From assembly GCA_011009095.1 (NCBI GenBank), contig VTPC01000598.1:93363-157362 (forward strand): a DNA stretch of 64,000 bases, read 5' to 3'. Of the stretch, positions 42,445 to 54,135 are shown one piece after another (within the stretch, counting starts at the first letter, position 1; every line of letters begins with the position of its first letter). The notes beneath the pieces were generated by a model. That model was not told where the DNA came from. It did not search any database and saw only the letters and a list, made by a program, of their open reading frames with translations. The translations under genes were made by a program, and so were the position numbers. Source of the stretch: Ignelater luminosus. Taxonomy: Eukaryota; Arthropoda; Insecta; Coleoptera; Elateridae.

Positions 42445-42918
42445 CTATTCTTTGATCTTTGAAGGCAGCAAAGTTGTTGATGACATCATCATAAAATGGT
42501 TGAGTCCTTTTTCAATAAATATTCTTCCTAAATGTGAAAGTCTTTCCTGCGCCATTGAATTGCGCAAGTATGATTTGATTCTTTTCAAGCGCGAGAAACT
42601 TCTTTCTACTGACGAACTTGTTGATGGTATGGTAAGAATCAGACAAAATAATTTATGAGCTTCTTTAAATATTTGTTTATTGTCGTGCAATAAAAGCATT
42701 ACTTCCTGGAGGTTCTTGCCTTTATATTGCTGACCAGAATATATAAGGTCTAATTCGTTTTTCAGTCTTTGCATGTCCGTAATACTAAATAAACTGCAAC
42801 GTGTTTGTTTCAAATTATGAAGTTTTTCCGTTGGAAATAACTTAGAATATTCGTCAAACTTAGAAACGTCAGCAAGAGAAATGAATAACAATTTACTATT
42901 GAAATCCCTATGGTGCAC
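42445..42918 (-). pseudogene. hAT transposase C-terminal fragment (MYM-type group)
   Basis: 157 open codons on the reverse strand end in FCLILTIPSTSSSVERSFSR, LKRIKSYLRNSMAQERLSHL, the hAT dimerisation motif. The preceding part (MHHRDFNSKLLFISLADVSK, FDEYSKLFPTEKL, NELDLIYSGQQY) resembles the insertion-domain end of hAT proteins related to ZMYM-like genes. N-terminal zinc finger and catalytic residues are absent. It is open but truncated, so dead. Confidence 0.75.
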
Positions 42919-43555
42919 GAATCAATTCTATACCCTTACGTAATAATAATAATAATATAATTCTGAATATTATAGCAAGTCTACTAAATTAATTTATAAG
43001 TGAATTCAAATTAACTGTTTTACCTCAAAAAAAATTACTTTGGGCCGATAGTTCTTGAACAATCGTAAAACCTTTTCGTTCTTGTAAAAATATATTTGTC
43101 ATATACCTGAATATACCTATTTGGGTGTAAAAGTAACACATTTTTGAACAAAAGAGGGATTATAGTGACAAGATGAGTAAGCACGGAGGCCTAAAGTCGG
43201 CTGAAAAATTATCTAGTCTTAGATGTATACCTCGTTAGATATTGCTACGTCAACAGGGATGCTACGAGTACGACGTATACTATGTTCTATTTTAAAATTT
43301 CGATGTTTTCGAGTTCTCCTTAGCAGCCTTAATATACTACTAGAAGATAAATTCAATGGAATTGCTTCTTTCACTCTAGGCATTCTATTTGTATTTAATT
43401 AATGTTTTACTTTCATAGGAATTTGTACGATAATACACTTGAATTTTTATTTGTAGGATAACTGTTTATAGGACATTAACACAAAGAAGCCATAGTTGAC
43501 TTATGATGAATCACAAACCAAGCAACCGCAATTTCTGCTTCTGGTTTTGAATTTT
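42919..43555. other. No gene seen
   Basis: AT-rich spacer between a hAT fragment and the 3' tail of the LINE; no domain or repeat recognised. Confidence 0.4.
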
Positions 43556-43557
43556 TG

Positions 43558-46251
43558 TTTTATTTATTTATTTATTTATTTATTACCCAAACAAAACGAG
43601 CTTAACCCAATTACATTGTCGGAGAAATCCCGCATTTGTACATAATATTTAATATTAAATTACACAAAAAAATGTTACAATAAAAAGTAATAATGGTAAT
43701 AATAATAATAAGAATAATGATAATAACAACAATAATATGAGAAAAAAGAAGAAATATAAGTAATTTCGGAATGAGCAGTGACACATAAACTAGCTTATTT
43801 AACAAAATTAGATACTACGAGAGTAATTTGAATAATGATTTTTTAAACGATACTAGGGAGGAGTCAAATATATCAATATCAGTTTCATAACTTATTTTAT
43901 TGACCACGGTTGCCATTCTTATTAATGGAGAGCAGAAACGTAAATTAGTTCTATATTTAGAAATGTACAAGATGTTTCGAGGTCGAGATCTATGTGCCGG
44001 TACGTAGAGTTGCACCAAAGGTAACAGCTTGGGACAATCTATTCTGTTATTTATTAGCTTATGAATAAAGCAAATGTCTCCCAACTCTCTTCTTTCATAT
44101 AGAGTAGCAATTTTAAATTCCGACCTAACGTCTTGATATTCGTTATAACCGGGGTATTTTCCATGTGCTTTGTAATAAAGATACTTAAGAAACTTATTTT
44201 GAACTGTTTCAATTTTGTTTTGATGAGTAATTTGACCAGGATTCCATACTGCTGAAGCAAACTCTAATTTAGACCTTACTAAAGATTTGTATAGTAATTG
44301 AATAGCCGTAACGCTTTTTAAATCTTGAGTGGACCTCATTAGAAAACCTAGACTTTTTAATGACGCATTTACTATCTTCTCGATATGATCATCCCACCTT
44401 AAATCCGACCTAAGATTAACTCCTAAGTCGCGAACTCTCTGTATTTGCTCTAAATTATTACCGTTAATGGTATATTGATAATAAGTTGGGTATTTCTTGG
44501 TCGTGAATGTCATAGATTTACATTTACTAATATTAAGACTTAGCCTGTTTGTATTGCTCCAATCTAACAGTGAATTTACATTATGTTGCAGAATATGACA
44601 ATCTTCTACATTAGCGACTTCTTTGTATATCTTTACATCATCTGCAAATATAAGACATTCACATCCTTTAATATAGGATGGGAGATCATTAATAAATAAC
44701 AAAAAGAGCAGAGGTCCCAAGTTGCTACCCTGTGGCACTCCCGACGGTACTATAAATTGTTGCGATTGTATTCCGCCTATCAGTATAAATTGAAACCTGT
44801 CCTGTAAATAAGATTTAAAGAATTGTAACAAATTGAGAGAGAAACCGTACGCGTGCAACTTTCGTAATAATATGTCATGATTTACGCTATCAAAAGCTTT
44901 AGAGAAATCCGTATAAATTACATCTACTTGTCCCCCTTTGTCAATAATACTACTACTGTATTCCATAAACGTTATTAAATTTGTTTCAACAGATCTTTTG
45001 TTTGTAAAACCGTGTTGATGCTCTGTTATATTGTTTCTTAAAGTGTTATAAACTTTACTGTAAATAATTTGTTCAAATATTTTAGCGGGTACAGATAACA
45101 CAGATACTGGACGGTAGTTTGTTACTTTGGATTTGTCACCCGATTTATGTATAGGAACTACTTTAGTTAATTTCCATTTATCCGGAAAAGTGCTCGTTCG
45201 CAGAGCTAGATTATATAATATTGATAAAGGATGACTAAGTAATTCACGACAAGCTTTAAATATGTAAGGAGGCACCAGATCAGGACCAACCGATCTTTTC
45301 GGTTTTAGTTTTCGCATTACTACCTCGACTTCTTGTACATTCACATGTTTTATTACAATGCAATCAGAGATACTGTTCTGGACAATCTGATTGGATCCAA
45401 ATATTATATGATTAATATCGTATGATGAATGGTTATTGTATACCGATTTAAAATAATCTGCAAATAATTCTGGAATTTCTGCTTCATTATTAGTAGTTCT
45501 TTCATTAAACTGATATTTGTCAAAATCTGAGTTGTTATTACGTTTTCTGTTTATATAATTCCAAAATCCGTTAACATTATGAATAATTTCGTTTTCTATA
45601 GATGCAATATAGTTTTCATGCGCAACCTGTGTATCTTGTTTTAGCTTTTCTCTTAATCGACGGAATTCTTGCAAGTGGTAATCTGATATGTTTTTATGTT
45701 TGTGATGCATTTTTTTTAACTTTACGTTTTGAATGATTTCTCGAGTAAACCAGACGGGGTAACGAAAATAGGATCTATGCTGTACTTTTGGAACACATTG
45801 ATCTAGAGCTTGATACAATAGAGAGTAGAATTTTTCTACAGCCGCATTCACGTCATTATAATTTTCAAGTTCGTGCCAATCGGTAACCCTTAGTAATTCA
45901 TATAGAAGAAGGAAATTAGCTTTTTTGAAATTGTAATGTTCGGGCGCTACCCTGGATGTACTAGCATTCTTTCTATATGAATGACTGTAGGAAACTGTCA
46001 AGGCTGGATGATATACGTCTTCAGGTACAATTGCATCATTATTACTAAATACGTTTACTGGTAAGTTACTGATTATGAGATCGAGAGTTCGTTCTTGAAA
46101 ATTAAGAATATTATTATACATGCCGAAATTTTGAATGTTAAGAAATTGTTGTAAGCGTTTGATAGTGACATTACCGCTTGCAAGATCATATGTTGCGTTA
46201 TTGATGTTTGATATATTAAAGTCACCTAAGATAATAACGTCATTTGTTAAA
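43558..46251 (-). mobile_element. 5'-truncated Jockey/CR1-like LINE with simple-repeat tail
   Basis: The copy ends at a (TAAA)n tail (plus-strand TTTA units, 43558-43586), a usual 3' end for several LINE clades. It starts abruptly near 46251 within the endonuclease domain, where only DVIILGDFNISN (a late endonuclease motif) remains before an upstream stop. The reverse transcriptase is uninterrupted for 768 codons from the first Met. The truncated start and open frame indicate a recent insertion by incomplete reverse transcription. Confidence 0.88.
43815..46121 (-). CDS. LINE reverse transcriptase, long intact frame
   Basis: 768 residues from the first Met (46121); the frame is open a further ~130 bases upstream into the endonuclease. 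Blocks in order: KLKPKRSVGPDLVPPYIFKA, KVVPIHKSGDKSKVTNYRPV, DVIYTDFSKAFDSVNHDILL (first catalytic Asp), VPSGVPQGSNLGPLLFLLFI, CLIFADDVKIYKEV (the F-A-D-D catalytic pair, near 44640), and a thumb with LGVNLRSDLRWDDHI and VWNPGQITHQNKIETVQNKF. It copies element RNA at a nicked target. The endonuclease is truncated, so the copy cannot move alone, although the polymerase could work in trans. Clade (Jockey superfamily) is by motif style. Confidence 0.9.
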   Translation of the reverse strand: MYNNILNFQERTLDLIISNLPVNVFSNNDAIVPEDVYHPALTVSYSHSYRKNASTSRVAPEHYNFKKANFLLLYELLRVTDWHELENYNDVNAAVEKFYSLLYQALDQCVPKVQHRSYFRYPVWFTREIIQNVKLKKMHHKHKNISDYHLQEFRRLREKLKQDTQVAHENYIASIENEIIHNVNGFWNYINRKRNNNSDFDKYQFNERTTNNEAEIPELFADYFKSVYNNHSSYDINHIIFGSNQIVQNSISDCIVIKHVNVQEVEVVMRKLKPKRSVGPDLVPPYIFKACRELLSHPLSILYNLALRTSTFPDKWKLTKVVPIHKSGDKSKVTNYRPVSVLSVPAKIFEQIIYSKVYNTLRNNITEHQHGFTNKRSVETNLITFMEYSSSIIDKGGQVDVIYTDFSKAFDSVNHDILLRKLHAYGFSLNLLQFFKSYLQDRFQFILIGGIQSQQFIVPSGVPQGSNLGPLLFLLFINDLPSYIKGCECLIFADDVKIYKEVANVEDCHILQHNVNSLLDWSNTNRLSLNISKCKSMTFTTKKYPTYYQYTINGNNLEQIQRVRDLGVNLRSDLRWDDHIEKIVNASLKSLGFLMRSTQDLKSVTAIQLLYKSLVRSKLEFASAVWNPGQITHQNKIETVQNKFLKYLYYKAHGKYPGYNEYQDVRSEFKIATLYERRELGDICFIHKLINNRIDCPKLLPLVQLYVPAHRSRPRNILYISKYRTNLRFCSPLIRMATVVNKISYETDIDIFDSSLVSFKKSLFKLLS

Positions 46252-46860
46252 AGTTATGTATGCATTCCCATTTTGAAACCAGTATAAAATGAATTCAGAA
46301 AACCGATTTGCTAAAATTTTTGAACTTCAGTGAATATTGCTGGTTTCTATATTTACATCTTCCTTTGGCTTGCATTAGAGTACGTATTGACCAATAGGCT
46401 TAAGTAAATTACGTCAAGCTAATTCAACTTGTAGAATTAGTGGTAGGACTGACCGACACCAAGAAATTCAGTTACATCGTTTACAGCAGGTAAAGGAAAG
46501 GTACAGGATGTGAAAATTATAAAGAAACTGAGAGTTTGAGATGTTTAACCCTTTAATTAAAGCTTGCTCATGAGAACGAAATATTTTATATTTTCTTAGA
46601 AACTATAGGTATCGTACACTGTTTTGTAATTCTCACCACTACCAAAACCAGCTTCCAACGTTAAGGGCGCACAGCGACGGAGGCTGTGTCAAATGGTACC
46701 TGTTTAATATCCTGCAGTTTTGAACTCTGCTATAAAGAAGTAGAAACTTTTTATAGTAAGACCGAATTAATATAAGGAACACAGCAAAATGTACGGTTTG
46801 CCTTCTATGTATAATAGAACATAACTAGTGTAACAAATACGACAAACTTTATTGTTTACT
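46252..46860. other. No gene seen
   Basis: Target-side flank of the LINE and AT-rich spacer; no feature recognised. Confidence 0.4.
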
Positions 46861-47140
46861 TTTATTTCATTGTGTTAACTCACAATCAGTTGACCAAATG
46901 GTTGGCCATAAGAGCATCTTAATTTGAAAAAGTATATCAAATACCCATCACAGTTTGAATAGCAAAACTTAGTTAGACACATCAAGAATTGCAATTTGCC
47001 TTCACTTCATTGTGTTAGCTCACAATCAGTGAACTAAGTGGTTGACCATGAGACTATCTAAACTTAAAAGAATGAATCAAAAACCAATCGCATTTTGCAT
47101 TTTCAAGTGTCACAAGAAAAAAAAGACTTTTGGAAGCAAA
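46860..47140 (+). repeat. Diverged ~140-bp tandem duplication
   Basis: TTCATTGTGTTAACTCACAA at 46866 recurs as TTCATTGTGTTAGCTCACAA at 47006, a period of 140. Similarity continues through CAATCAGT, then a (C/G)TGG-TTG-CCAT segment and the following AT-rich stretch. The copies differ at many positions, so the duplication is older than the one just downstream. Confidence 0.7.
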
Positions 47141-47354
47141 ATATAATTAGGGGAAGAAATACACTAAAATTTATTGTTTGCGTCAAGTACCGACCACATT
47201 GCTGATACCAACTTATTTCTTCACTTTTTTTTCTAAAGTGCAGGATGGCAGTTTAGGTCTTTCAAAGTTTATTTCATACAATATTTGTTTTGTGAGTTTG
47301 TAAGCATTTCTGAGTTTTTTCACTTAGTAGGGAGCATGTCTGCGGGTCCTGAGT

Positions 47355-47784
47355 GTATGTAGACGAGAGGATTTGGCTTCTTCTAGATAAAACCTATCCA
47401 ACTCATAAAATCAGCTTAAAATATCTTCAGATGATATCTGCTTTTGCGTATGAATTCATCAAAAGTTTGGAAAGGTTTTACTGAAATTTTTAATTTTCAA
47501 TCGTTTCTACTTAATAGGATCAGTTCTGAATTAGACATACATTTTGATCTTTTTATTCTTAATCAGAATGTATGTGGACGAGAGGATTTGGCTCCTTCTA
47601 GATAAAACCTATCCAACTCATAAAATCAGCTTAAAATATCTTCAGATGATATCTGCTTTTGCTTATGAATTCATCAAAAGTTTGGAAAGGTTTTACTGAA
47701 ATTTTTAATCTTCAATCGTTTCTATTTAATAGGATCGATTCTGAATTAGACATACATTTTGATCTTTTTATTCTTAATCAGAAT
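47355..47784 (+). repeat. 215-bp tandem duplication, two nearly identical copies
   Basis: Copy 1 is 47355-47569 and copy 2 is 47570-47784, both from GTATGT(A/G)GACGAGAGG to CTTAATCAGAAT. I count only about six substitutions and no indels, so it is a recent unequal-crossover or slippage event. No coding frame spans it. Confidence 0.92.
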
Positions 47785-48930
47785 TAGAAAGCTCTTCTTT
47801 ACTCTTGAAACAGACACCAATCAGAGACAAGTTAAACTAAAATTTAAATTATAATTCTCGAATTGCAACTGCAAAGTTTGCAACTATCAAACTTCTTCAA
47901 ATTCATCATGAATCATGAATCCCAGAATACACACGTTCAAATTTACATTTACTGATACCAAAATTACTGAGAACACTTGGTTGTCAAATAAACAAATTTC
48001 TATACTAACTTACAGTTTGCAAAAGTTTAAGAATTATGTTTTTGTTCAAGAAAACATTTTAGAATGTTACGTTTTTTTTAAATATAAAATTGTGAATCTA
48101 ACTCAGGACGAACTTAATCCTAAATCTCAATTTAAAATAATTCTTTGGACTTTCTATCTTTATGAATTTAATTCGCTTTAATTTAATTTGAATCAAGTTG
48201 ATTGTTTGCCCTTATAACACCATGGTTTTTCTTCAGTGAGGTGCGTCCAAGAAAAAAGTTCGGCGCAGCTTGCTCAAAACTCCATACGCAGACCTTAAGC
48301 GAGATACTTAAATCTGATACTTTCGATTTGTTTTTCTTCAGTTACTATTGTTATATGCTATTTGTATATTTTTATTTTTTAATTAACCTTGCTGATAATA
48401 CACCGCTTAAAATTGAATCATTCTAACCAACCATTACTAGACACTTCAACTTTATCTATAAGTTGTACACAAAATTTAAATTTTAATGCAGTTTGTAGAT
48501 GAAGAACCGGCAGTGAAAAATTTGATAATAAAACAATAAATTGAGATTCTATTACTTTAATCTTGAAAAATTTTAAGTATTTAGATAATAACTTGAAATG
48601 TCGGTATTTTTAATGTTTCAAAAACTGCTCCATTAGTATTAAATTTCCAAAAAGTTGTATAATATTTGATGTTCTTATACATTCCCTATATTTCCAATGA
48701 AAAAAAAACACGAGTTTGTTTTCCATATCTCTTCGATAAGAACTAATTGCAGTAGATAAATTTCCAGCCCTAGGCATATTAGATATTTTCTCTGGCTGTC
48801 GTTTTAAGTAACGGCAGAGTAATAATCTTATCAGTTTTTGTTTTCCAATACACTAAATCATGCATTGAACTCTGTATTATAATAATAGTTAAAGTATTGA
48901 AACTTTAAACACCGAACAGTATTAATATAA
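47785..48930. other. No convincing gene
   Basis: An 88-residue frame (47915-48181) and a 74-residue frame (48202-48426) have no family resemblance and are AT-driven. They are regarded as chance. Confidence 0.35.
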
Positions 48931-48933
48931 AAA

Positions 48934-49152
48934 ATGAGGGCATGTAGTGTTTTTCTGTTGATCTGTGTATTAGTAGTGTTAGTGGTGCATCAATTGCATG
49001 AAGTTGATGCAAAATGGGTGACATTTACTGAGTTTTTTGAAAGATATGTTATACATGGGAACAAAACCGAAATGGCGGAAATAGTCGGAGTTGCTTGTAA
49101 TAATAAGAAAAAGAAACGGGATGAATCCGGTGTTTGTCGGACTGTATACTAA
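48934..49152 (+). CDS. Secreted peptide F, divergent family member
   Basis: The ATG at 48934 gives 72 residues. The signal peptide is long and hydrophobic (MRACSVFLLICVLVVLVVHQ), likely cleaved after VDA. The mature 45 residues start KWVTFTEFFERYVIHGNKTE and end with the module EIVGVACNNKKKKRDESGVC, RTVY and stop. Two cysteines are spaced by 12, versus 10 or 11 elsewhere, with a Lys cluster between them, and the usual Pro before the first Cys is missing. The C-R-x-x-Tyr ending and layout still match the family. Its basic charge suggests membrane or nucleic-acid binding, but that is speculation. Confidence 0.65.
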   Translation: MRACSVFLLICVLVVLVVHQLHEVDAKWVTFTEFFERYVIHGNKTEMAEIVGVACNNKKKKRDESGVCRTVY

Positions 49153-49159
49153 TTGGAAA

Positions 49160-50685
49160 AGTTTATTTCTTATCACTTTTAAAAAGTTTCAACTAGAATG
49201 GAAAAGGTCAGTTTTACTGGCGGTATGAACAGAATTCTTAAGACAAATAATTACGTTTCTAATCTTTTCATGTATAATTTTCTTTTATCGATTTATACGT
49301 AATAATCTCTTATAAGTGTACAAAAAATTCCAATTATTTATTATTTGATTATTTATTTTATAAAAAAAATGGTATTTGAATTATTTTTTTTATATTTAGA
49401 CACAACACTTAATAGTATTTTTATCTATGACTTAATTTATTGTTATGTTACATTTTGATGTTTTGAAGTACTTGAATCTTAGTACGTAAGGGCATGTTTT
49501 GTAAAAAAAAAATTATGTTTTAATTTAACAATAAAAGAAGTGGTTACATAAAGCTTTTATTTAGTATATAATGTAGTTTGATTAGTGGTCTAAAATATCA
49601 GAGAAAATTTCTTCTGCTGACTAATTACATGTTTTGTGAAAACTTTAAGCAAGAAATCACAAGAAAAATCCAAGAAATGCGACTCAGAAGGAATAAAACA
49701 TACTCTGAGAAGTTTAAATAAATAAAGCTTGGCAAATTGGACACTGTTATTAGTGAATCTCTATATTTTTTTATGTTTACATAGCCCGTGCTGTTGGTGA
49801 ATCTCTATAAACTTTATCTTTTAGATAGCCCCTTAAAAAATAATTCAATTGAGACATCTGGCTGGCCTTCACTTCTCCCTAATTACAAGATGAATGTGTG
49901 GTCTAAATATTTCTTTATTTCTAGAATTGTGAAGGGAACTACCAACAGTCTGAAAAACCATTTCACGCCACAACTGCAAATTTAAGCAATTTCTTCTGAA
50001 GAAAGATACCCTTGCAGTTGTTTACCAAGAAGAAGAGACTGATATTCCTCTTCAAACATTTAGTGAGGATTTTTAGAAGCACAAAAAACCATATTTGCTC
50101 AATGAATGGAAAATTGTGTTCCGATTCCATTAACATTAGTAATGTTTTATTAGGCATCACAGGTCGTTCACTTTTTTTCCTAAGAAACAGGATGAGCATG
50201 TGTATCTTATTACATCACTTCCGATCTTAATTTGAAAAGTCCTCGAACGCCTAATAAAATAATATTTTTCCATTAATTCACACTAAAGTATTTATCTATA
50301 AAAAGAAAATGTTTCATTGAGAACTTTTCTACGCTGATAAACGATAGCATTCATTATTGTTAAATAAGTAAACATTGAATCGTCCGTCTAGAATTCTTTA
50401 TCAATATAGGTAATACCATTTATATATTTTTTTCTGGGAAGCTCTTTCTTGGTCTACGAAAACAAATTAGTTTCTAAGATTTTTATAAATTTATCTGTAA
50501 GTTTATTAATTTTATCTTTGTTCTTCAATATTGTTGTACAAGTTAAAAATTTTAAAAAGGTAGTTCTGTTCTATAATATATAATATATAAGGCCATACAC
50601 TTCCGGGGAAGTTGTGGCTGTTTTTCGCTTTTAGTTTCTTTTATTACGTGATGAATCAGCTCACATTTTCTAAAGATTCCTATTG
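49160..50685. other. AT-rich spacer, perhaps hAT scrap
   Basis: Near 49890-49985 a frame reads NVWSKYFFISRIVKGTTNSL then KNHF, faintly like a BED zinc finger of hAT proteins, but the cysteines are missing. Nothing else is recognisable. Confidence 0.25.
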
Positions 50686-50689
50686 TCTT

Positions 50690-52750
50690 ATAACTTGTGG
50701 TATGTTTTAGCTTTCTCTACTATTCGTCTCCATTCTCTTCTGTTTCCAATCTTTTTCCTCCTATCTTCATCATTTTTATATCTTCCTTCACTTGCTCCTT
50801 CCATCGTTGTCTGGGTCTTCTTCTGAATCTTCCTATTGTTGGTGTCAGTTCTGTAATATTTCTTATAAGTACCTCTTTCTTACTTCTACCTCTGTGATTT
50901 TATTATTTTCACTATGTTTTCATTTTGCATCTACTCATTTATTTCAAAATTCATCCATACCCTGGTTTCATTTTCTCCAGTTATCTTCTTTGCTAGTATA
51001 CACCTGAGTACTTTACGTCCAAATATTTTTAACCGCTCTTCTTCTTGCTTTGTTAAGCATTGTGTTTCCACTGCGTAGGTCACTACAGGTCGAATTGTTG
51101 TTTTATAGATTTTCGTCTTTATGTTCCTGCCTAATTTATTGTCTTTCAAGAGCTTCTTGTTTCTATAAAAAGCTTTGTTACTTGCTCGAATTTTGTATTT
51201 TACGTTAATATTTTCATTCGTGCTGCTAATATGTGCACCCAAGTATTTAAAAGTCTCCACCTCCTCGAAATTATAATTTTTTACCTTCAGAGATGTTAGT
51301 CTTGTTTTCTTCTTTCTACTGCAATGCATGTGTTTGGTCTTTTATCCATTTATTTGTAAACCTCTTCTTTGTCCTTCTGCTTCTGCTTCAACTAGTTGCT
51401 TCTTGCTTCTCGGGATAATTGCAACATCGTCGGCGTATGTTATTATTTGCGTTGTGTTTTTATTGATTGTTGCTATATCTGTTATCTTCTAAAGATGCTA
51501 TAAACAATGTTGTAAACAATGCATCCTTTTGTCTTACGCCCTTTTCTATCTCTATGCTTCCATTTAAACCGTTTTCTGTTTGTATTACTGCCTTACTATT
51601 CTTTATTGACATTGCTATCAGCCTTATTAATTTCTTTGGCACGTTTATATTTTCCAAGTCTTTAAGTTTAACATCAATGAACAAGATATGAATCTCGATG
51701 ATATCTTCGTATGTCTTCTCTAAAATTTGTTTTAATACATGTATGGTGTCTATTGTCAACTTCTCTTTCCTAAACCCATACTAATAGTCCCCTATACTTT
51801 GTTCAGTGTGCCTTGTCAACTTTTCTCTTATTATCGAAGTTATACATTTGTAGACCACATTTAATAATGTGGTAATTCTTACAGATGGACAGGTCATCTT
51901 GTTTTGTAATGGGCACTATTACTCCCATTGCCCATTCTTCCGGGATTCTCTCCTTCTTCCATATCTTCAAAACCATCTGGTGCAATTTTTTGTGTAGATG
52001 TTTGCCGCCATACTTTATTAATTCCCCAGTTATCTCGTCAATTTTCGCTGCTTTTCTATTCTTAATTTTTTTTATAGCTTCTCTGAACTCTTTGTAATCA
52101 TTTATTTCTTCTTGTTCTTCGTTATTTCTTTTATTTTCTTTTTCTATCTCTTGCATAACTCTTTCTAAGTAGATCTTCCTTGTTTTGCAAACTTTAGTAG
52201 CTTCTCTTCTTTTTTCTCTATAACTTTTCGTATCTTCTTCCATTCCAGAAACTAACCACTTTATTCTCGCTTTATTTTTTACATCTATTGCATTTTTACA
52301 ATTACTATCCCACCAATCGTTTCTTTTTGTACTTGCCTTATATTCTATTTCTTTTTCTGCCGTTTTAATTACTTTGCTTTTTATTTTAAACCACCTTTCG
52401 TCTGTGTCAGCATTCTCCTTTAATAGTAGTTCATTTTCTATTTCTTTCTTATAATTTTTATTTGTCTCTTCATAAATTAATATTTCTGTGTTTCATTTTC
52501 TTTTATCTTTTTTATTTACTTTGGCCACTACTTTTGTTTTACATTTGGCAATTACTAAAAAGTGGTCTGTGTCTATATTCGCCTCTCTATAGGACCGTAC
52601 ATTATTTATCGATCGTCTGTGCTCCTTTTTAACTAATACATGATCGATTTGATTTCCTATATTTCTCCCAGGTATTATCCATGTGACGTTGTGTATGTAC
52701 TTATGTTTGTATCTTGTGCTACTTATTTCCATATCCAGTGCCGCTGCTAA
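50690..52750 (-). mobile_element. Decayed RTE-like LINE
   Basis: Reverse-strand fragments in order: endonuclease end with NIGNQIDHVLVKKEHRRSIN and REANIDTDHFLVIAK (52732-52493); RT fingers with IKNRKAAKIDEITGELIKYG and IPEEWAMGVIVPI (52243-51803); GVRQKD (51759-51460); the catalytic box ITYADDVAIIPRSKKQL at about 51440; thumb FEEVETFKYLGAHISSTNEN, then QCLTKQEEERLKIFGRKVLR (51329-50931); and an Arg-rich tail GRFRRRPRQRWKEQVKEDIK to about 50700. Frames change repeatedly, so the copy is inactive. The tail is the same kind as in the fragment at 38870-39290. Confidence 0.88.
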
Positions 52751-52754
52751 GTTG

Positions 52755-53720
52755 CCTAGTCTTTCTCCGTTGGAATTAGTTTTCTCATGTGTAGTATGTA
52801 TTCCTCTTTACCTTTTTTTCTGCTTTCACTTTGTATTATATCAACGTAATCTAAAACTAGCAGGAACTTTTATATTACATGTGAGGAAATATTAAAAACT
52901 AATGAGGACGATTACTGAGCCATTGGACATGATAGAGATAAGAGACTACATAATCAGATCATCTAGTTTCGACTTTTGCAAAGCAATATTTCAAAAGATG
53001 TTGTGAGTTCATAGGTCAGTCACACCTCTAACGAGCAGATGCTTGTATTAGTAAAAAAAGACTTGATAAACTCATACTGATTAATAGTATAGATTTACCT
53101 ATTAAGTAGAGCTTAAAGATTTCTTGGAGAATCTATATACAATTACATATAGTCCTTTGCATGCTCCTATCCAGGCTTCTTGTTTGTTTTATTATTATGA
53201 CGAAATCAAAAATTAAATTGCCTACAATTTTTCTGTTATTCTCAGTGTGCTGATCATATAACGAAATTATAATAAGTTTACTTTTATTTTGAATAAAATT
53301 TTGGAGGTTTTAAGTATCTTTGAATTGTTTTCCATAGCTGGAATTTCTTACCTGCTATGTTTACATTTGCAAGTCAAATAAACAACACAAAACTACCTAA
53401 AATGAGCATGCAGATAGAAGATGACCATCGGGAATATTTAGAAAAGTACCTAAAGAAGTTTTATATGCCATTCCTTCCATTGATTAATCAATGATTGCGT
53501 TGAAACTTTCACGAATATAATACTCAAGCTCCATAGGTGTCGTAACAGTATGTAATCAATTGATAACGTTTACGTCTTAACTACTGCAAACATTATTTTT
53601 AAACTTACACATCACGGTTAATTTTAATGTTTCATTTTGGAGAAAAAATTTCTTTTTTATTCACATATTTAAATAACCAGGAAATATATTACCACAATTT
53701 CGAATATTTTCCTTTTCCGC
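52755..53720. other. No gene seen
   Basis: Spacer upstream of peptide gene G. A 98-residue frame at 53627-53923 overlaps that gene's promoter region and shows no family features. Confidence 0.4.
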
Positions 53721-53721
53721 A

Positions 53722-53738
53722 AACTACATATATAAAAA
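53722..53738 (+). promoter_or_regulatory. Possible TATA region of peptide gene G
   Basis: ATATATAAAAAAT lies about 190 bases before the ATG of gene G. Plausible as a core promoter, but AT-rich surroundings make such sequences frequent. Confidence 0.25.
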
Positions 53739-53919
53739 ATTGTAACACGGACCTTAGAAACGCTTCGTTCTCGCATGATTTGATAGCGTATTTGTTTCGT
53801 AAACAGTTCTTATCTCAACCTTGTGAACCGCAGATATTCGTTCGTCTGTTAGCATTTTCGTCGATCCGTTGTAAAATTCATGATTATAACGTCATAAAAT
53901 CGTACTCGCCAATAAAGAA

Positions 53920-54135
53920 ATGAAGTTTAAGATATTTTTGATATCTTTACTTATAATCATAACAATATGTTTATCATTAACGGAGACAGATGGAAAACCT
54001 GTTCCAATCATAGATTTTCTACACCAAAATTCATCCAACCCTCATACGCAAACAGCTAATATTATACAAGTTCCATGTACGGGAAACAAAGTGAGAGTAA
54101 ATGGGAGGTGCCGCCCTGCATTTAAGGGATTTTAG
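53920..54135 (+). CDS. Secreted peptide G
   Basis: The ATG at 53920 (AAAGAAATGAAG) gives 71 residues. The signal peptide MKFKIFLISLLIIITICLSL runs to about TETDG. The mature part KPVPIIDFLHQNSSNPHTQT is followed by the module NIIQVPCTGNKVRVNGRC, RPAFKGF and stop; cysteine spacing is 10. Mature charge is basic. Five bases after the stop an intron of only 47 bases (54141-54187) has GTGAGA, a branch-like TTTACTAAG, a pyrimidine run and CTCAG. This post-stop intron position is shared with genes C and D. Best relatives by eye are D and H. Confidence 0.82.
   Translation: MKFKIFLISLLIIITICLSLTETDGKPVPIIDFLHQNSSNPHTQTANIIQVPCTGNKVRVNGRCRPAFKGF

Noticed and set aside
47915..48426. Two open frames of 88 and 74 residues
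   Set aside because: No signal peptide, domain or splice context; composition explains them.
49890..50230. BED-finger hAT remnant
   Set aside because: Only a GTTNSLKNHF-like segment matches; the paired cysteines are missing, so the call is not supported.
53627..53923. 98-residue plus-strand frame before peptide gene G
   Set aside because: Covers the likely promoter and leader of gene G, is AT-driven, and lacks any domain.
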